A stretch of DNA of 64,000 nucleotides from Kurthia senegalensis (GTDB lineage: Bacteria; Bacillota; Bacilli; Bacillales_A; Planococcaceae). Under the pieces are notes generated by a model, which was not told the DNA's origin, did not search any database, and saw nothing but the letters and a program-made list of their open reading frames with translations. Location: contig NZ_HE611067.1 of assembly GCF_000285595.1 (NCBI RefSeq), positions 290,482 through 354,481 on the forward strand, given 5' to 3'. Positions 9,897 through 19,537 of the stretch are shown here, piece after piece. Numbering within the stretch: position 1 is the stretch's first letter; the number at the start of each line of letters is the position of its first letter. Made by a program: the position numbers and the translations under genes.

Positions 9897-10289
9897 CTAA
9901 AAAATGACACCTGATTGCAATAAAATATTGGCATATGGTGTTGCTTCACCTGTACGAATAATTACTTTTGCTTCTTTTGATAATTGTTTTAGTTGTTCAT
10001 GGCTGACTTCTTCAAAAGGCGTTCGAATCAACTCGTGAACTTCTTTGTAAAGGCTTTCATTTTCAGCTGACATTTCAGTTGCAATGATGGCTTTTTCACT
10101 ATTGTAATCTGCTAGAACCGTTTCTAAAATGGCCATGAAACCAGGTTCTCCGATTTTATATGATAAATCAATACACGTGACACCATCTGGAATTGGTAAC
10201 CCACAGTCCGCAATCATAATACGATCTGTATGCCCAATACGAGCAAAAATTCCAGCTAGTTCACGATTTAAAATTCCGAGCTTTTTCAT
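9897..10289 (-). CDS. rbsD: D-ribose pyranase
   Basis: A 130-aa protein of normal family length that interconverts the pyranose and furanose forms of ribose so that RbsK receives furanose. His20 in ARIGHTDRIMIADCGLPIP is the expected catalytic histidine, and the C-terminal RTGEATPYANILL motif is present. Its ATG overlaps the rbsK stop by one base (TAATG). Confidence 0.96.
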   Translation of the reverse strand: MKKLGILNRELAGIFARIGHTDRIMIADCGLPIPDGVTCIDLSYKIGEPGFMAILETVLADYNSEKAIIATEMSAENESLYKEVHELIRTPFEEVSHEQLKQLSKEAKVIIRTGEATPYANILLQSGVIF

Positions 10290-11170
10290 TAAGCGTTTAA
10301 GCCTCCTAAGCGTTGTTCAACGGCTTCTTTTTCAGGCATTCCACCTTGCGCACCAAATTGTTCAACAGATAATGATGCCGCAATGTTCGCAAATTCTACT
10401 GCTTTCTTAAGAGTAAGTCCTATTGTCATCGCGTATGCGAATGCACCATTAAATGTATCCCCCGCACCTGTCGTATCAACCGGTGTTGTTTTGAACCCTT
10501 TGACGAATACATGTTGTTGTCCATCAAAATAACGTGCGCCGTCTGCACCGAGTGTTACGATTAATTGATTCGGAAATTGTTCAAGCGCAGCTTCCACATC
10601 TTCTTTAAAAATGTCTGCACATTCCGTTTCATTCGGTGTGAAGTAAGCAACGCGGTCCATCCACTCTGCTTTGAAGTTTTCAGCTGGTGCCGGATTTAAT
10701 AACACCTTCGTACCGAGCTGTTTGCAAACGTTCAATGCATATTCAACTGTTTGTTGTGGGATTTCTAATTGCATGATGACAAGATCACTTTTTTCAATCA
10801 ACGCTTTCGCCGCATCGATTTCTTTTTCAGTTACGTCGTTATTTGCACCTGGTACGACGATAATACGATTATCTTGTTCAAATAATGTAATATTCGCGAT
10901 ACCTGTAGCCGTTTCACTCGTCATAACGAATTGATCTTGAATCGTTTCTTTTTGAAGAATCGTACGTAATTCGTGTCCGAACGCGTCATTACCAACAGCG
11001 CCGACCATATGTACATCTCCACCTAAACGAGCGACAGCAACAGCTTGGTTGGCTCCTTTACCACCAGGTACGGTGTGAAAGCCTTGACCAAAAACGGTTT
11101 CGCCCTGTTTTGGAAAAACCGCCGTTTCTACGACGATATCCATATTAATACTTCCAATTACTGTAATCAT
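10289..11170 (-). CDS. rbsK: ribokinase
   Basis: A 293-aa PfkB-family kinase that makes ribose-5-phosphate. Signature 1 is GGKGANQAVAVARLGG (about residues 36-51) and signature 2 DTTGAGDTFNGAFA (about 236-249), containing the catalytic Asp of the GAGD anion hole. The start ATGA overlaps the rbsR stop by four bases, and AGAGGAAC is its ribosome binding site. It is central in the rbsRKDACB operon. Confidence 0.97.
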   Translation of the reverse strand: MITVIGSINMDIVVETAVFPKQGETVFGQGFHTVPGGKGANQAVAVARLGGDVHMVGAVGNDAFGHELRTILQKETIQDQFVMTSETATGIANITLFEQDNRIIVVPGANNDVTEKEIDAAKALIEKSDLVIMQLEIPQQTVEYALNVCKQLGTKVLLNPAPAENFKAEWMDRVAYFTPNETECADIFKEDVEAALEQFPNQLIVTLGADGARYFDGQQHVFVKGFKTTPVDTTGAGDTFNGAFAYAMTIGLTLKKAVEFANIAASLSVEQFGAQGGMPEKEAVEQRLGGLNA

Positions 11171-12156
11171 GAGTTTGTTCCTCTTTTCGTTGAATTTCGA
11201 ATGAGCAATTTCGGTGGGAACACGACACGCGTTTCCTTCATTTGTTGCCCATTAATTAATGTAAGCAACAAATCCGTTGCCGTTTGTCCCATTTCTGTAA
11301 TTGGTTGTGCGATTGTCGTCAACTCTGGCGATAAAAGCTTCGTAATATTTATGCCATCATATCCAATCACACTCAACTTTTCTGGAACGTTCAAATGAAA
11401 TGTTTCTGCTGCTTTCATCACGCCAATTGCGGAGGCGTCACTACAAGCGAACACCGCATCGTACTGAATGTTTTCTGCAAAATGCTGTGCTGCTATTTGC
11501 TTCGCAGATTCAAAATCAAACGGACTCACAATTACGTCTACTTGAATTTCTGGATGCTTGTTCATTTCATTTTCAAATCCAAGCATCCGGTCGTTCGCGA
11601 CGTCTATTTGCAATGGTCCACGCACACACAAAATTCGTTTATGCCCCTCTGCAATTAAATATTGCGCTGCAAGCTGTCCTCCAAGCACATTGTCCGTTGT
11701 CACGGTCGGAATCGCTTCCGATAAATGACGGTCAAGTGCAACAATCGGTATGTCCAGTTGCTTGTAAAAGTTTGCTTCAATATGATTGGTCGTCACAATC
11801 AAACCAGCGACGTAGTTTTGCTGTAACGAGCGAATGTAATGTTTTTCTTGTTCTTCTGTATCTCCCGCATTACATAAAACGACCGTATACCCATGTTTAT
11901 AAGCTGTTTTTTCAACTGCTTTCGCTAACTCTGGAAAATACGGATTCGTAATGTCTGGAACGATTAGTCCGATCATGTTCGTTTGTTTCGTCGTCAATGA
12001 TCTCGCCATTTGATTGGGTGAATAATTTAATTTTCCAATGGCACGTTCAATCGCATCTTTCGCAGCTTGACTGACATATCCTTTTTTATTGATGTGTCTT
12101 GATACAGTTGCGACTGACACGCCCGCTTGTTTTGCAACATCACGAATCGTTACCAT
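11167..12156 (-). CDS. rbsR: LacI-family ribose operon repressor
   Basis: A 329-aa regulator: N-terminal LacI helix-turn-helix (MVTIRDVAKQAGVSVATVSR) and a ribose-binding-protein-like effector domain. The ATG at 12156 follows GGGGTGAAGAA and gives the canonical N-terminus; an in-frame start at 12210 would add 18 residues and would lie inside the operator. As first gene of the operon it is expected to be autoregulated through the palindrome at 12192-12209. Ribose or a ribose phosphate should act as inducer (family knowledge). Confidence 0.95.
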   Translation of the reverse strand: MVTIRDVAKQAGVSVATVSRHINKKGYVSQAAKDAIERAIGKLNYSPNQMARSLTTKQTNMIGLIVPDITNPYFPELAKAVEKTAYKHGYTVVLCNAGDTEEQEKHYIRSLQQNYVAGLIVTTNHIEANFYKQLDIPIVALDRHLSEAIPTVTTDNVLGGQLAAQYLIAEGHKRILCVRGPLQIDVANDRMLGFENEMNKHPEIQVDVIVSPFDFESAKQIAAQHFAENIQYDAVFACSDASAIGVMKAAETFHLNVPEKLSVIGYDGINITKLLSPELTTIAQPITEMGQTATDLLLTLINGQQMKETRVVFPPKLLIRNSTKRGTNS

Positions 12157-12175
12157 TTCTTCACCCCAAATCCTC

Positions 12176-12209
12176 TGTGTAACCGGTTCCATGTGTAACC
12201 GATTACACA
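12176..12209 (-). promoter_or_regulatory. RbsR/CcpA-type operator
   Basis: The near-palindrome TGTGTAACCGATTACACA (12192-12209) lies 36 bases ahead of rbsR, and a second, degenerate copy (TGTGTAACCGGTTCCA) abuts it at 12176. The inner 14 bases match the Bacillus cre consensus TGWAANCGNTNWCA exactly, so the site could serve RbsR, CcpA or both. The doubled arrangement could allow cooperative binding. Confidence 0.75.
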
Positions 12210-12215
12210 TAATAT

Positions 12216-12616
12216 ATAGGACATAAATTGTTGTGTCAACACATTTTTCAATTAGGTTATACTAATTTACATTTTCAAATTAGTTGAATACTTATGTTTA
12301 TAGAAAAATTTTATTTAAATAGAAAAAACTGATTAAATAAGATGTAACAGTTTTTTTCTAAAGAAATTCATTATGCTTTCGAAAAGAAATATTATTTTAT
12401 TCACAAGTTTTTATAATGAAATATTATTTCATAAAAAGCATTTACGTAGTGAAATATACATTAAAAAAACCGATTACGTCACACCATTAATAAATAGCAT
12501 AGCCTAATCAAAAAAGTAGAAAAACTGTGCTACTACAGAATGATTTTTGAACTAAAAACGTATCACTTTAATGAAAATAAGCGTTCACATTTAGTTAAAT
12601 ACCATTTTTTATAAAA
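12216..12616. other. intergenic, AT-rich, no gene seen
   Basis: About 400 bases upstream of the ribose operon. It should contain the rbs promoter close to the operator, but I cannot single out -35/-10 boxes. A partial operator-like sequence (ACCGATTACG) occurs near 12470. No open frame with a ribosome binding site was seen. Confidence 0.5.
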
Positions 12617-12662
12617 ATAAAACAATCCAAAATTTCCTCTCGGATAAATTTGGATTGTTTTA
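12617..12662 (-). terminator. intrinsic terminator
   Basis: Long inverted repeat: AAAACAATCCAAAATTT pairs with AAATTTGGATTGTTTT around a short loop. It stands downstream of the leftward pair of small membrane genes. Confidence 0.75.
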
Positions 12663-12722
12663 CGTGTTCATTTTATATGTATGTAACGTCCTTCTGTTTT
12701 GAGTAACTTTTTCACAGAAGTG

Positions 12723-12902
12723 CTACTTCGCTTTTATTTTCCAAAAGATGCTCCCAATCAGTAGGACAATCCCAACAAAAACGCCGAGCAACTGATCTAC
12801 TAGAACATCGCCCGTTCGAGTGTAGCGTATTAAAAATGTCCCACCAAAAATAATGAGCATCATACTAGCGAAAAAAAGAAGATACGTATGCCATGTATTC
12901 AT
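12723..12902 (-). CDS. small membrane protein, 59 aa
   Basis: Too short for most gene callers but well supported: ATG at 12902 with GGAG ahead, two hydrophobic helices (YLLFFASMMLIIFGGTFLI and LLGVFVGIVLLIGSIFW) separated by a polar loop, and a basic end. It sits 19 bases after the neighbouring 150-aa membrane gene on the same strand, so the two probably form an operon. Family not recognised. Confidence 0.65.
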   Translation of the reverse strand: MNTWHTYLLFFASMMLIIFGGTFLIRYTRTGDVLVDQLLGVFVGIVLLIGSIFWKIKAK

Positions 12903-12921
12903 TTTTTAAACTCCTTCTGTT

Positions 12922-13374
12922 TTATTTCTTCGAAAGAAAATTTTTACTAAGTTGTTCAAACTCTTTGTGATCCGCGTTTGGTGGTTCTGCCTCTTTATTA
13001 TGTAACCATGCATTCAAACACGCTGTAACAAAGGCAAAAATGACAGCTCCTTGCGTCGAGATAAAGACCGTATGTAAAAGTCTATCGAGCCCTTCAATTA
13101 GTAAAAACGTACAACTAAAATGTAAGGCGAAGGCAAATATCCCCTTACTCGTCTGAAGAATCCCAATTGATTTTAAAGCGAAAGGAATCCCCTTTGTCAG
13201 TAGAGACAATGGTATTTCTAAAAAGACGTACAAAATGAAAAATACACACAATGAACGAAAATGATCGTACTGTAAACCGAGAATGCTTAACAGAATATAT
13301 TCAAAAGAAGTTAAACATAATAAAATGACACATAAAATCACTGTGCATATCATTCCCGTTTTTATTTTCTTCAT
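12922..13374 (-). CDS. membrane protein, possibly YrvL-like
   Basis: A 150-aa protein with four hydrophobic segments and a polar C-terminal tail (about 30 residues). The pattern ILGLQYDHFRSLCVFFILYVFLEIPLSLL resembles the regulatory YrvL family of Bacillus membrane proteins, but I can only suggest this. It is the upstream member of a two-gene leftward operon with the 59-aa membrane protein. Confidence 0.6.
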   Translation of the reverse strand: MKKIKTGMICTVILCVILLCLTSFEYILLSILGLQYDHFRSLCVFFILYVFLEIPLSLLTKGIPFALKSIGILQTSKGIFAFALHFSCTFLLIEGLDRLLHTVFISTQGAVIFAFVTACLNAWLHNKEAEPPNADHKEFEQLSKNFLSKK

Positions 13375-13399
13375 TCGATTGCTCCTTTACACAATGAAA

Positions 13400-13880
13400 T
13401 GCCTGAACTATGCTTTTTTTAAAACGCAAACCTAAAAGAGGAGAAGTGGCATGACAGACTGTTACAATTTAGAACACGCAACATTTGAAACGTTCATGTC
13501 GCTTCTTGCAAATGCATCATGAAATTGGATTCATTTGTAAAGAGTGCAAATAGTTCATTCCAAATTTTCAAGATGGTCGTTCATTAAACGTAAACTCAAA
13601 AGCATGCTGTAATTACACCCAATAACAATCCATTCGTTCAAATGGCGGAACTTGACAGCGTGACACTGAAACAGCTGTTTAAAAGCAGCGTGAGAAAATC
13701 GAATTTGGCACTATTTTTCAAGCGCGTCACACGGTCTTTCTTATTCGCTTCATTTGAAGTAATCTATAGCAAAAAGTGGCGTATTTGACATTCCAATACG
13801 TCTCTTTTTCATGTGCGTATTTTATCTAAACCTCTCTCTTTATAGAGTTCATTTTTAAATAAAAATCTGATTTTACATTT
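13400..13880. other. intergenic with probable gene debris
   Basis: A short open stretch begins with AGGAG and an ATG near 13451 but stops after about 18 codons. Further fragments in several frames up to about 13760 are broken by stops. It may be a decayed gene; I cannot name the source. Confidence 0.3.
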
Positions 13881-13901
13881 ATTTAATCATATATTATACA
13901 A

Positions 13902-14516
13902 TTATTCTTTTATCATTTTATCAATTAAAACGTCTAAACAAATCGTCACCGCTGCGAGTAAATCTGCTTTATTCCAACTCGGTAAATTCCCATGCGCAAT
14001 CGCTAATTCAAAGTCTGCTGGAATGTGAATAAAACCCGAAAATAACTGACGGTCATACGCATATTGCAATCCTTCATACATGACAGCATTGCATACATAC
14101 GTCCCTGCTGTATTTGAAACACTTGCCGGATAGCCGTTCGTTAAAAGAGCTTCTACTAGATCATTTAGTGGCAGCGTTGAAAATAAGGAAGCCGGACCTG
14201 TAGAATCAATAACTTGTCCCGTCGCAACATGCCCATGATTATCAGGACGACGGCTTTGCTGTACGTTCAACGCAACTCGTTCTGGTGTGATTTGATTTCT
14301 ACCTGCTGCGAGTCCGAGTGATACGATCGCATCGGGTTGGATTTCTTCCATCTTTTGTTTTAATTGCTCCCGCGCTCCGTCAAATGTAACCGGTAAAATC
14401 ACCCCTTCAATGTGTACATTTTTTCGCGTCGTACCATGTAACGCTTGAATCACTCTTTCTGTCGGATTATGTTCGAAGTTTAAAAATGGTTCGAACCCTG
14501 TTAACATAATTTTCAT
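13902..14516 (-). CDS. pcp: pyrrolidone-carboxylate peptidase
   Basis: A 204-aa C15 cysteine peptidase that removes N-terminal pyroglutamate from peptides in the cytosol. The opening KIMLTGFEPFLNFEHNPTE, the catalytic Cys in GTYVCNAVMYEGL and the catalytic His in GFIHIPAD are all present, as is the Glu region ITPERVALN. The ATG at 14516 follows AAAGGGGTGCTGAAA; a longer in-frame start (14537) has no ribosome binding site. Confidence 0.95.
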   Translation of the reverse strand: MKIMLTGFEPFLNFEHNPTERVIQALHGTTRKNVHIEGVILPVTFDGAREQLKQKMEEIQPDAIVSLGLAAGRNQITPERVALNVQQSRRPDNHGHVATGQVIDSTGPASLFSTLPLNDLVEALLTNGYPASVSNTAGTYVCNAVMYEGLQYAYDRQLFSGFIHIPADFELAIAHGNLPSWNKADLLAAVTICLDVLIDKMIKE

Positions 14517-14575
14517 TTTCAGCACCCCTTTATACATAGTATCTCATAGTTTTAATTTTCAAAAAAATAAATAAC

Positions 14576-14608
14576 GAAAAAACCTTCCCGACGAAATTGA
14601 GAAGGTTG
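14576..14608 (-). terminator. terminator of the ABC exporter operon
   Basis: Short stem AACCTTC/GAAGGTT with a T-rich tail on the minus strand, a few bases after the second exporter gene. Confidence 0.6.
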
Positions 14609-14614
14609 TTCGCA

Positions 14615-16414
14615 CTACGTATTTTCTTGCATCGTTGATTTTTTTTGCAGTTCAGCATAAAAGCCGTCTTGTTCCATTAAAGAAGCGTGATTGCCAAATT
14701 CAATCACTTCACCTTGTTGCAGAACGTATATACAATCTGCTTGTTCAATCGTTTTCAGTCGATGTGCAATAACGAAACTCGTCCGATTATTCATTAAGTT
14801 TTGCAACCCTCGTTGAATATGCACTTCTGTTCGCGTATCGACGTTGGATGTCGCCTCATCTAATATTAAAATACGTGGATTTTCTAAAATGGCACGAGCA
14901 ATCGCCACGAGTTGGCGCTGACCTTGGCTCAAATTCATGCCTCCTGCGGTCAAAGTAGTATCGTATTGTGCAGGTAAATGACGAATAAATTGATGTGCAT
15001 ACGCCACTTCGGCTGCTCGTTCCACTTCTTCATCTGTCGCATCTAAACGACCGAAACGAATATTATCGCGAATCGTTCCACTAAACAAATACGGATCTTG
15101 TAAGACGACACCGATTTGTTCACGTAAGTCCGATTTAGCAATCGTGTCAATGGGCTGTCCATCGATTAAAATCGTCCCATTCGTGTAATCATAAAAGCGT
15201 GAAAGCAGTTGAATAATCGTTGTTTTCCCGCTCCCTGTAGGTCCGACAATCGCAATCATTTGACCTGCTTTTGCTTCCATCGATACGTCTTTCAAAATCG
15301 GATGTCCTTTTTCATATTCAAAATCAACGTGTTGAATCGACACATCGCCTTTGAATTCTTTCTTATTAGCTACGTGTTCTGTCGCTAGCACTTCTTCCTC
15401 TTCATCCATCACTTCAAATACGCGCTCCGCACCCGCAATCGCGGATTGGAACGTATTCCATAAATTTGAAAGCTGATTAATCGGTTGGAAAAATTGTCGT
15501 GTATACGTAACGAAAGCTGCAATCACACCAACTGTCGTATAGCCATTTACCGCGAGCAGCGCACCCACACCGATGACGAGACCGAGACCGATATTGTTCA
15601 TCGCATTATTCACCGGACCCATTAATCCTGAAACGGTTTCCGCTCGAATGGCAGCGTGACGAAGTTGTTCATTTTTACCGTGGAATGCATTCGTTTGTTC
15701 CATTTCCTTACCGAAAAGCGTTACGATTTCAGAAGCATTTAACGACTCTTCCATAAAACTATTCACTTGTCCGAGTGCTTTTTGACGTTTACGATAATGC
15801 ACACTCGCATATTGAATAATTTTTTTCGATAAAAAAACAATCAGTGGAATGACGAGTAACACGACGATAGCTAAACGCCAATCGAGCCAAAAGATGGCGA
15901 AAGTCGTTCCGACAATCGTTAAAATAGCCGTTAATAGTTGCGTGACACTTTGCGTCAATGCCATATTAAGCGCATCAATATCATTCGTCACACGGCTCAT
16001 TAAATCCCCCTGTTCATGCTTGTCAAAAAAACAGAGGGGCAAATGTTGAATTTTTTGAAATAAAGCATAACGTAATTTTTGAATCGTCTTTTGCGCAACA
16101 TGAATCATCACAATCGTTTGTACGTATGACACGCCAAATAAAGCAAAGTACGTTGCTGCGAGTACGCATGCCATTCGAATCGTCCCCGAAATATCTAGTG
16201 GAATAACATGTTCATCAATAATGTATCCAATCAACCACGGGCCTGCAATTTTCAAAGCGGTCGCTGCGAGTACGGTTAACGTCGCAATGATCAAACCGAG
16301 ACGTTGTTTACTCATATACTGCCATAAACGGGCAATCGTTTGTTTTTGATTTTGAGGTTTTTCAAAGTTACTTTGTCCGATTTTTGGTCCACGTTCTAAT
16401 CCCGTTCTACTCAT
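14615..16414 (-). CDS. ABC exporter half-transporter, subunit B (YheH/BmrD-like)
   Basis: A 599-aa half-transporter: six-helix ABC membrane domain (about 40-330) and nucleotide-binding domain with Walker A GPTGSGKTT, signature LSQGQRQL and Walker B ILILDEATSNVD. The ATG at 16414 has GGAGGG seven bases ahead and overlaps the end of the upstream gene by 8 bases. It pairs with that gene as a heterodimeric exporter. The non-canonical LSQGQ signature here and the Walker B of the partner (LILDDTTSAVD, catalytic Glu replaced by Asp) are typical of the asymmetric BmrCD-type pair, which exports drugs or peptides. Confidence 0.88.
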   Translation of the reverse strand: MSRTGLERGPKIGQSNFEKPQNQKQTIARLWQYMSKQRLGLIIATLTVLAATALKIAGPWLIGYIIDEHVIPLDISGTIRMACVLAATYFALFGVSYVQTIVMIHVAQKTIQKLRYALFQKIQHLPLCFFDKHEQGDLMSRVTNDIDALNMALTQSVTQLLTAILTIVGTTFAIFWLDWRLAIVVLLVIPLIVFLSKKIIQYASVHYRKRQKALGQVNSFMEESLNASEIVTLFGKEMEQTNAFHGKNEQLRHAAIRAETVSGLMGPVNNAMNNIGLGLVIGVGALLAVNGYTTVGVIAAFVTYTRQFFQPINQLSNLWNTFQSAIAGAERVFEVMDEEEEVLATEHVANKKEFKGDVSIQHVDFEYEKGHPILKDVSMEAKAGQMIAIVGPTGSGKTTIIQLLSRFYDYTNGTILIDGQPIDTIAKSDLREQIGVVLQDPYLFSGTIRDNIRFGRLDATDEEVERAAEVAYAHQFIRHLPAQYDTTLTAGGMNLSQGQRQLVAIARAILENPRILILDEATSNVDTRTEVHIQRGLQNLMNNRTSFVIAHRLKTIEQADCIYVLQQGEVIEFGNHASLMEQDGFYAELQKKSTMQENT

Positions 16415-18137
16415 GCAACATCCCTCCTTGCGCACGTTGCGTTTCAGCAATTTCTTTGTAAATCGCATTCGTCGAAAGCAATTGTTCATGTGTTCCGATT
16501 CCGACCATCTCGCCATCTTCTAAAACGAGAATTTGGTCTGCATGACGAATAGATGACAATTTAGACGACACGATGATTTTCGTCGATTGTTCAAAGTTTT
16601 CAGCAATTTTTTCTTGAATAAATCGTTCACTTACCGCATCGACTGCTGACGTCGTATCATCTAAAATAAGAATTTTCGGTTGGCGTACGAACGCTCTTGC
16701 CATCGCAAGTCGTTGTCGTTGTCCTCCTGATAAATTATGACCACCTTGTGTAATAAAATGTGCCATCCCTTCATCGAATCGTTCGACAAAAGCAGTAGAT
16801 GCACTCGATTCTAAAGCGGTAGCCATTTGCTGCTCATTCGCATCTACTTTACCGAATCGAAGCTGTTCCTCTACCGTCCCTGATAAAAGAATTGCACGTT
16901 GCGTCGCCATACCAATCGCTTCACGAAGCACGCGTAAATCATATTGTTTGCTATCGATTCCATCAATTGTAATCGTTCCCTTTTTCGGGTCATACATACG
17001 TGGAATGAGTTTCAATAAAGAAGATTTACCGCTACCAGTCATCCCGATAATTCCGAGTGTTTCCCCTGGCTGAAGTGTGAAAGAAATATCTTTTAACACA
17101 TACTCTTCTTCGTTGTAATAATAAAAAGAAACATGATCAAATTGAATAGCACCTTGAATCGGTCGATTGATCCCGTTTTCTGGAGATTGGACAGCAGGCC
17201 GCGTATTCAATACACGCTGTAGTCTTTTCGCACTCGGTACGGCACGTGCTATTTGAATTAGCACATTACTCGATGACATAATACCGTTCATAATGATCGT
17301 TAAGTAGTTAATGAATGCTAAAATAACCCCTACTTCTATAATGCCCGCATCTATTTTAATAACACCGAGCCAAAGTGCGGCAACAATTCCTAAATTAATA
17401 ATAAATGTCGTAAGCGGTCCGAGCGTACTCACAACATATTCTGCTCGAATCGAACGATTTGCTAATCGATCATTAATTTTTTGGAACTGTTTCATTTGAT
17501 GAAGATGGCGATTAAGGGACTTTACGACCCGTATGCCCGCTAAATTTTCTTGCATAAAAGCATTCACACGGTCAATTTGTAATTGAACGACGCCGAATAC
17601 TTTACTCGAAAATTTTGTAAATAAGACGATGAGAATCATCAAAATTGGCACGATGACCATTAATAAGGGGAAAAGCTCTCGCGCTGTAAAGAAAACAATG
17701 GCAATCGCTCCTAAAAAGAGCAATGGCCCTCGAACGAACACTTTTAACGTCATTAAAACAGCACGTTGCAACGTTTCAACATCGTTCGTAACGTTCGTAA
17801 TGAGCGTTCCTATACCAAAGTCATCTTTGTTTTTTGAAGAAAAAAGAACGGTCGTATGAAATACTGCTTCTCGTAAATCGGCTGAAAATTGTACAGCAGC
17901 TCTTGAAGCAAAAATCGTACAGCCCACGCCGCCCACTAACCCGCCTAATGCGGCAAGTAACATGAACATAAACATTTTCATAACGTAAGACGTATTGCCT
18001 GACGCAATCCCGTCATCGATTAAATGTTGCATAATGGTCGGTTGAATTAAATCCATCATCACTTCAAACACCATAAAAAGAGGCGCAAAAATAGCTACCC
18101 ATTTATATGGCTTTATGTAGTGTAAAATCATTCCCAT
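16407..18137 (-). CDS. ABC exporter half-transporter, subunit A (YheI/BmrC-like)
   Basis: A 576-aa half-transporter with six membrane helices, Walker A GMTGSGKSS, signature LSGGQRQR and Walker B ILILDDTTSAVD, where the usual catalytic Glu is Asp. That marks it as the degenerate-site half of an asymmetric heterodimer, to be completed by the overlapping downstream gene. AAAGGATG precedes the ATG at 18137. I looked for a leader peptide and attenuator like B. subtilis bmrB upstream and did not find a convincing one. Confidence 0.88.
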   Translation of the reverse strand: MGMILHYIKPYKWVAIFAPLFMVFEVMMDLIQPTIMQHLIDDGIASGNTSYVMKMFMFMLLAALGGLVGGVGCTIFASRAAVQFSADLREAVFHTTVLFSSKNKDDFGIGTLITNVTNDVETLQRAVLMTLKVFVRGPLLFLGAIAIVFFTARELFPLLMVIVPILMILIVLFTKFSSKVFGVVQLQIDRVNAFMQENLAGIRVVKSLNRHLHQMKQFQKINDRLANRSIRAEYVVSTLGPLTTFIINLGIVAALWLGVIKIDAGIIEVGVILAFINYLTIIMNGIMSSSNVLIQIARAVPSAKRLQRVLNTRPAVQSPENGINRPIQGAIQFDHVSFYYYNEEEYVLKDISFTLQPGETLGIIGMTGSGKSSLLKLIPRMYDPKKGTITIDGIDSKQYDLRVLREAIGMATQRAILLSGTVEEQLRFGKVDANEQQMATALESSASTAFVERFDEGMAHFITQGGHNLSGGQRQRLAMARAFVRQPKILILDDTTSAVDAVSERFIQEKIAENFEQSTKIIVSSKLSSIRHADQILVLEDGEMVGIGTHEQLLSTNAIYKEIAETQRAQGGMLHE

Positions 18138-18619
18138 TTATGACATCCTTTCTACTATTTAACTATACTATTTTTCCATTTTACTCGTAATAGTTAATTG
18201 AGAACCATTTTCAATTATTTTTTAAATACATTCTATTATTTATTTTTCATCGAGTTCCTGTCACCATAATTGTAGTACACTTTTCCATTTCGACTTATTT
18301 TACACATTTAGGAACATATTTATAACAATTTTTTGGAAATAAATAGTTCACAAATGGTTATTTTTTATATACTTAAATTAAGATTGTCACCTCGGCTATG
18401 ACACCATTCCACCGGGATGTTACGCATCTAAGAATGTTTGTCATTTATCATTACTTTCCTCCATGACAAAATCCCTTTTGTCTTTCCACAAACGATTATG
18501 AATAGAAAAATCACGCCCCCTTTCTATCCTAATCATTTTGGCACCCTCATATTGCCACTGTACAGCTGCTTTAAACTAAATGACGAAATGTCTTTTTCTC
18601 ACACATCCCATTACTTTAG
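18138..18619. other. intergenic, no gene seen
   Basis: About 480 AT-rich bases between the ABC exporter promoter and the esterase terminator. No frame with a ribosome binding site was recognised. The GC-richer patch near 18390-18430 has no obvious fold. Confidence 0.45.
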
Positions 18620-18659
18620 AAAAAAGAACCGTTGTAACTTCAAACGGTTCTTTTTTTAT
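18620..18659 (-). terminator. terminator of the esterase gene
   Basis: Stem AAGAACCGTT/AACGGTTCTT with A and T flanks, directly after the esterase stop codon on the minus strand. Confidence 0.75.
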
Positions 18660-19391
18660 TTATTGTTCATTTAAAAAGTTAGCAATATACGCAAATAAAC
18701 GTTCTTTCTCGTCGCTTTCTGTCATCAAATGACCTGCCACAAAACCTTTCGCTACTTTGTCATCGTTCCTCACGTGTAAAAGAAGTTCATTTGCACTTTC
18801 TTTATATAAAGGCAAATCTGCTGTCCCATAAAGAAGCCGACTCGGTACGTGTACGTCATGCGCACGTTGTTGTACGAGATCAATAAATTCAAGCAAATGC
18901 TCAATCATTTCTTTTCCTCGTTGTTCGTGCGTGTGCTTCTCGTATTCTATTTGTTCGTCCGTTGTTCCTATTATTTTCAAATAATTTTCAACGTATTGAT
19001 TCAAACGCTTCGGAAGATGATTCATCGCTGAATGATTCGGAACAGACATCGTCACGACACTCGTTACACAATACAGCTGCGCTAGTCGCAACGTAAATAA
19101 GCCTCCTAACGATACGCCAATGACATGAATCGTTTCATATCCTCTTGCATACAGTTCATTCAACGCATCGACTGCATCTTGCCACCAATCAGCTAAATCG
19201 TATTGTAAAAACTGATTCGGTGATTCACCGTGGCCTTTATAAATCGGCCCGTAACACGTATAGCCTTGTTCGTGTAAATAGTTAGCAAGCTTTTTCATAT
19301 CTCGATTCGTACTCGTAAAAGAGTGCAATAACAAAATAGCTCGCTCATCCCCTTCATAAAAAAAAGGCGCTGGCTTTTTCAATTTGACCAT
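18660..19391 (-). CDS. alpha/beta-hydrolase, Est30-type carboxylesterase
   Basis: A 243-aa cytosolic hydrolase. The nucleophile elbow GVSLGG (Ser about residue 95), the oxyanion-hole stretch LLLHSFTSTNRDM near residue 22, an Asp in LLYGTADLPLY and a late His in VAGHLMTES form a standard triad. Length and motifs match the Bacillus Est30/YvaK carboxylesterases or monoacylglycerol lipases. The ATG at 19391 follows TAGGTGGG; an in-frame start at 19433 has no ribosome binding site. Substrate unknown. Confidence 0.85.
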   Translation of the reverse strand: MVKLKKPAPFFYEGDERAILLLHSFTSTNRDMKKLANYLHEQGYTCYGPIYKGHGESPNQFLQYDLADWWQDAVDALNELYARGYETIHVIGVSLGGLFTLRLAQLYCVTSVVTMSVPNHSAMNHLPKRLNQYVENYLKIIGTTDEQIEYEKHTHEQRGKEMIEHLLEFIDLVQQRAHDVHVPSRLLYGTADLPLYKESANELLLHVRNDDKVAKGFVAGHLMTESDEKERLFAYIANFLNEQ

Positions 19392-19484
19392 ATCGTTCCC
19401 ACCTACTTCATACTGTGATGCTAGTATAAGCAAAAAAAGTACCGTTTTCTAGAAAGATTGTCTATTTCACGTATTCTCCATATA

Positions 19485-19524
19485 AAAACCACCTTTCCGC
19501 TACGAAATCTAGCGAAAAAGGTGG
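19485..19524 (-). terminator. intrinsic terminator
   Basis: CCACCTTTCCGCTA and TAGCGAAAAAGGTGG form a 14-bp stem with one mismatch, just after the DUF4181 gene on the minus strand. Confidence 0.7.
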
Positions 19525-19537
19525 CGTTCTCTTCCTA

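Noticed and set aside
13890..13920. Possible further ATTTTATACA element at the pcp gene end
   Set aside because: Its core is TATTATACAA and it lies 21 kb from the next member; I left it out of the family as a chance AT-rich match.
18138..18400. BmrB-type leader peptide and attenuator ahead of the ABC exporter
   Set aside because: No convincing short frame with ribosome binding site and no clear stem pair was found.
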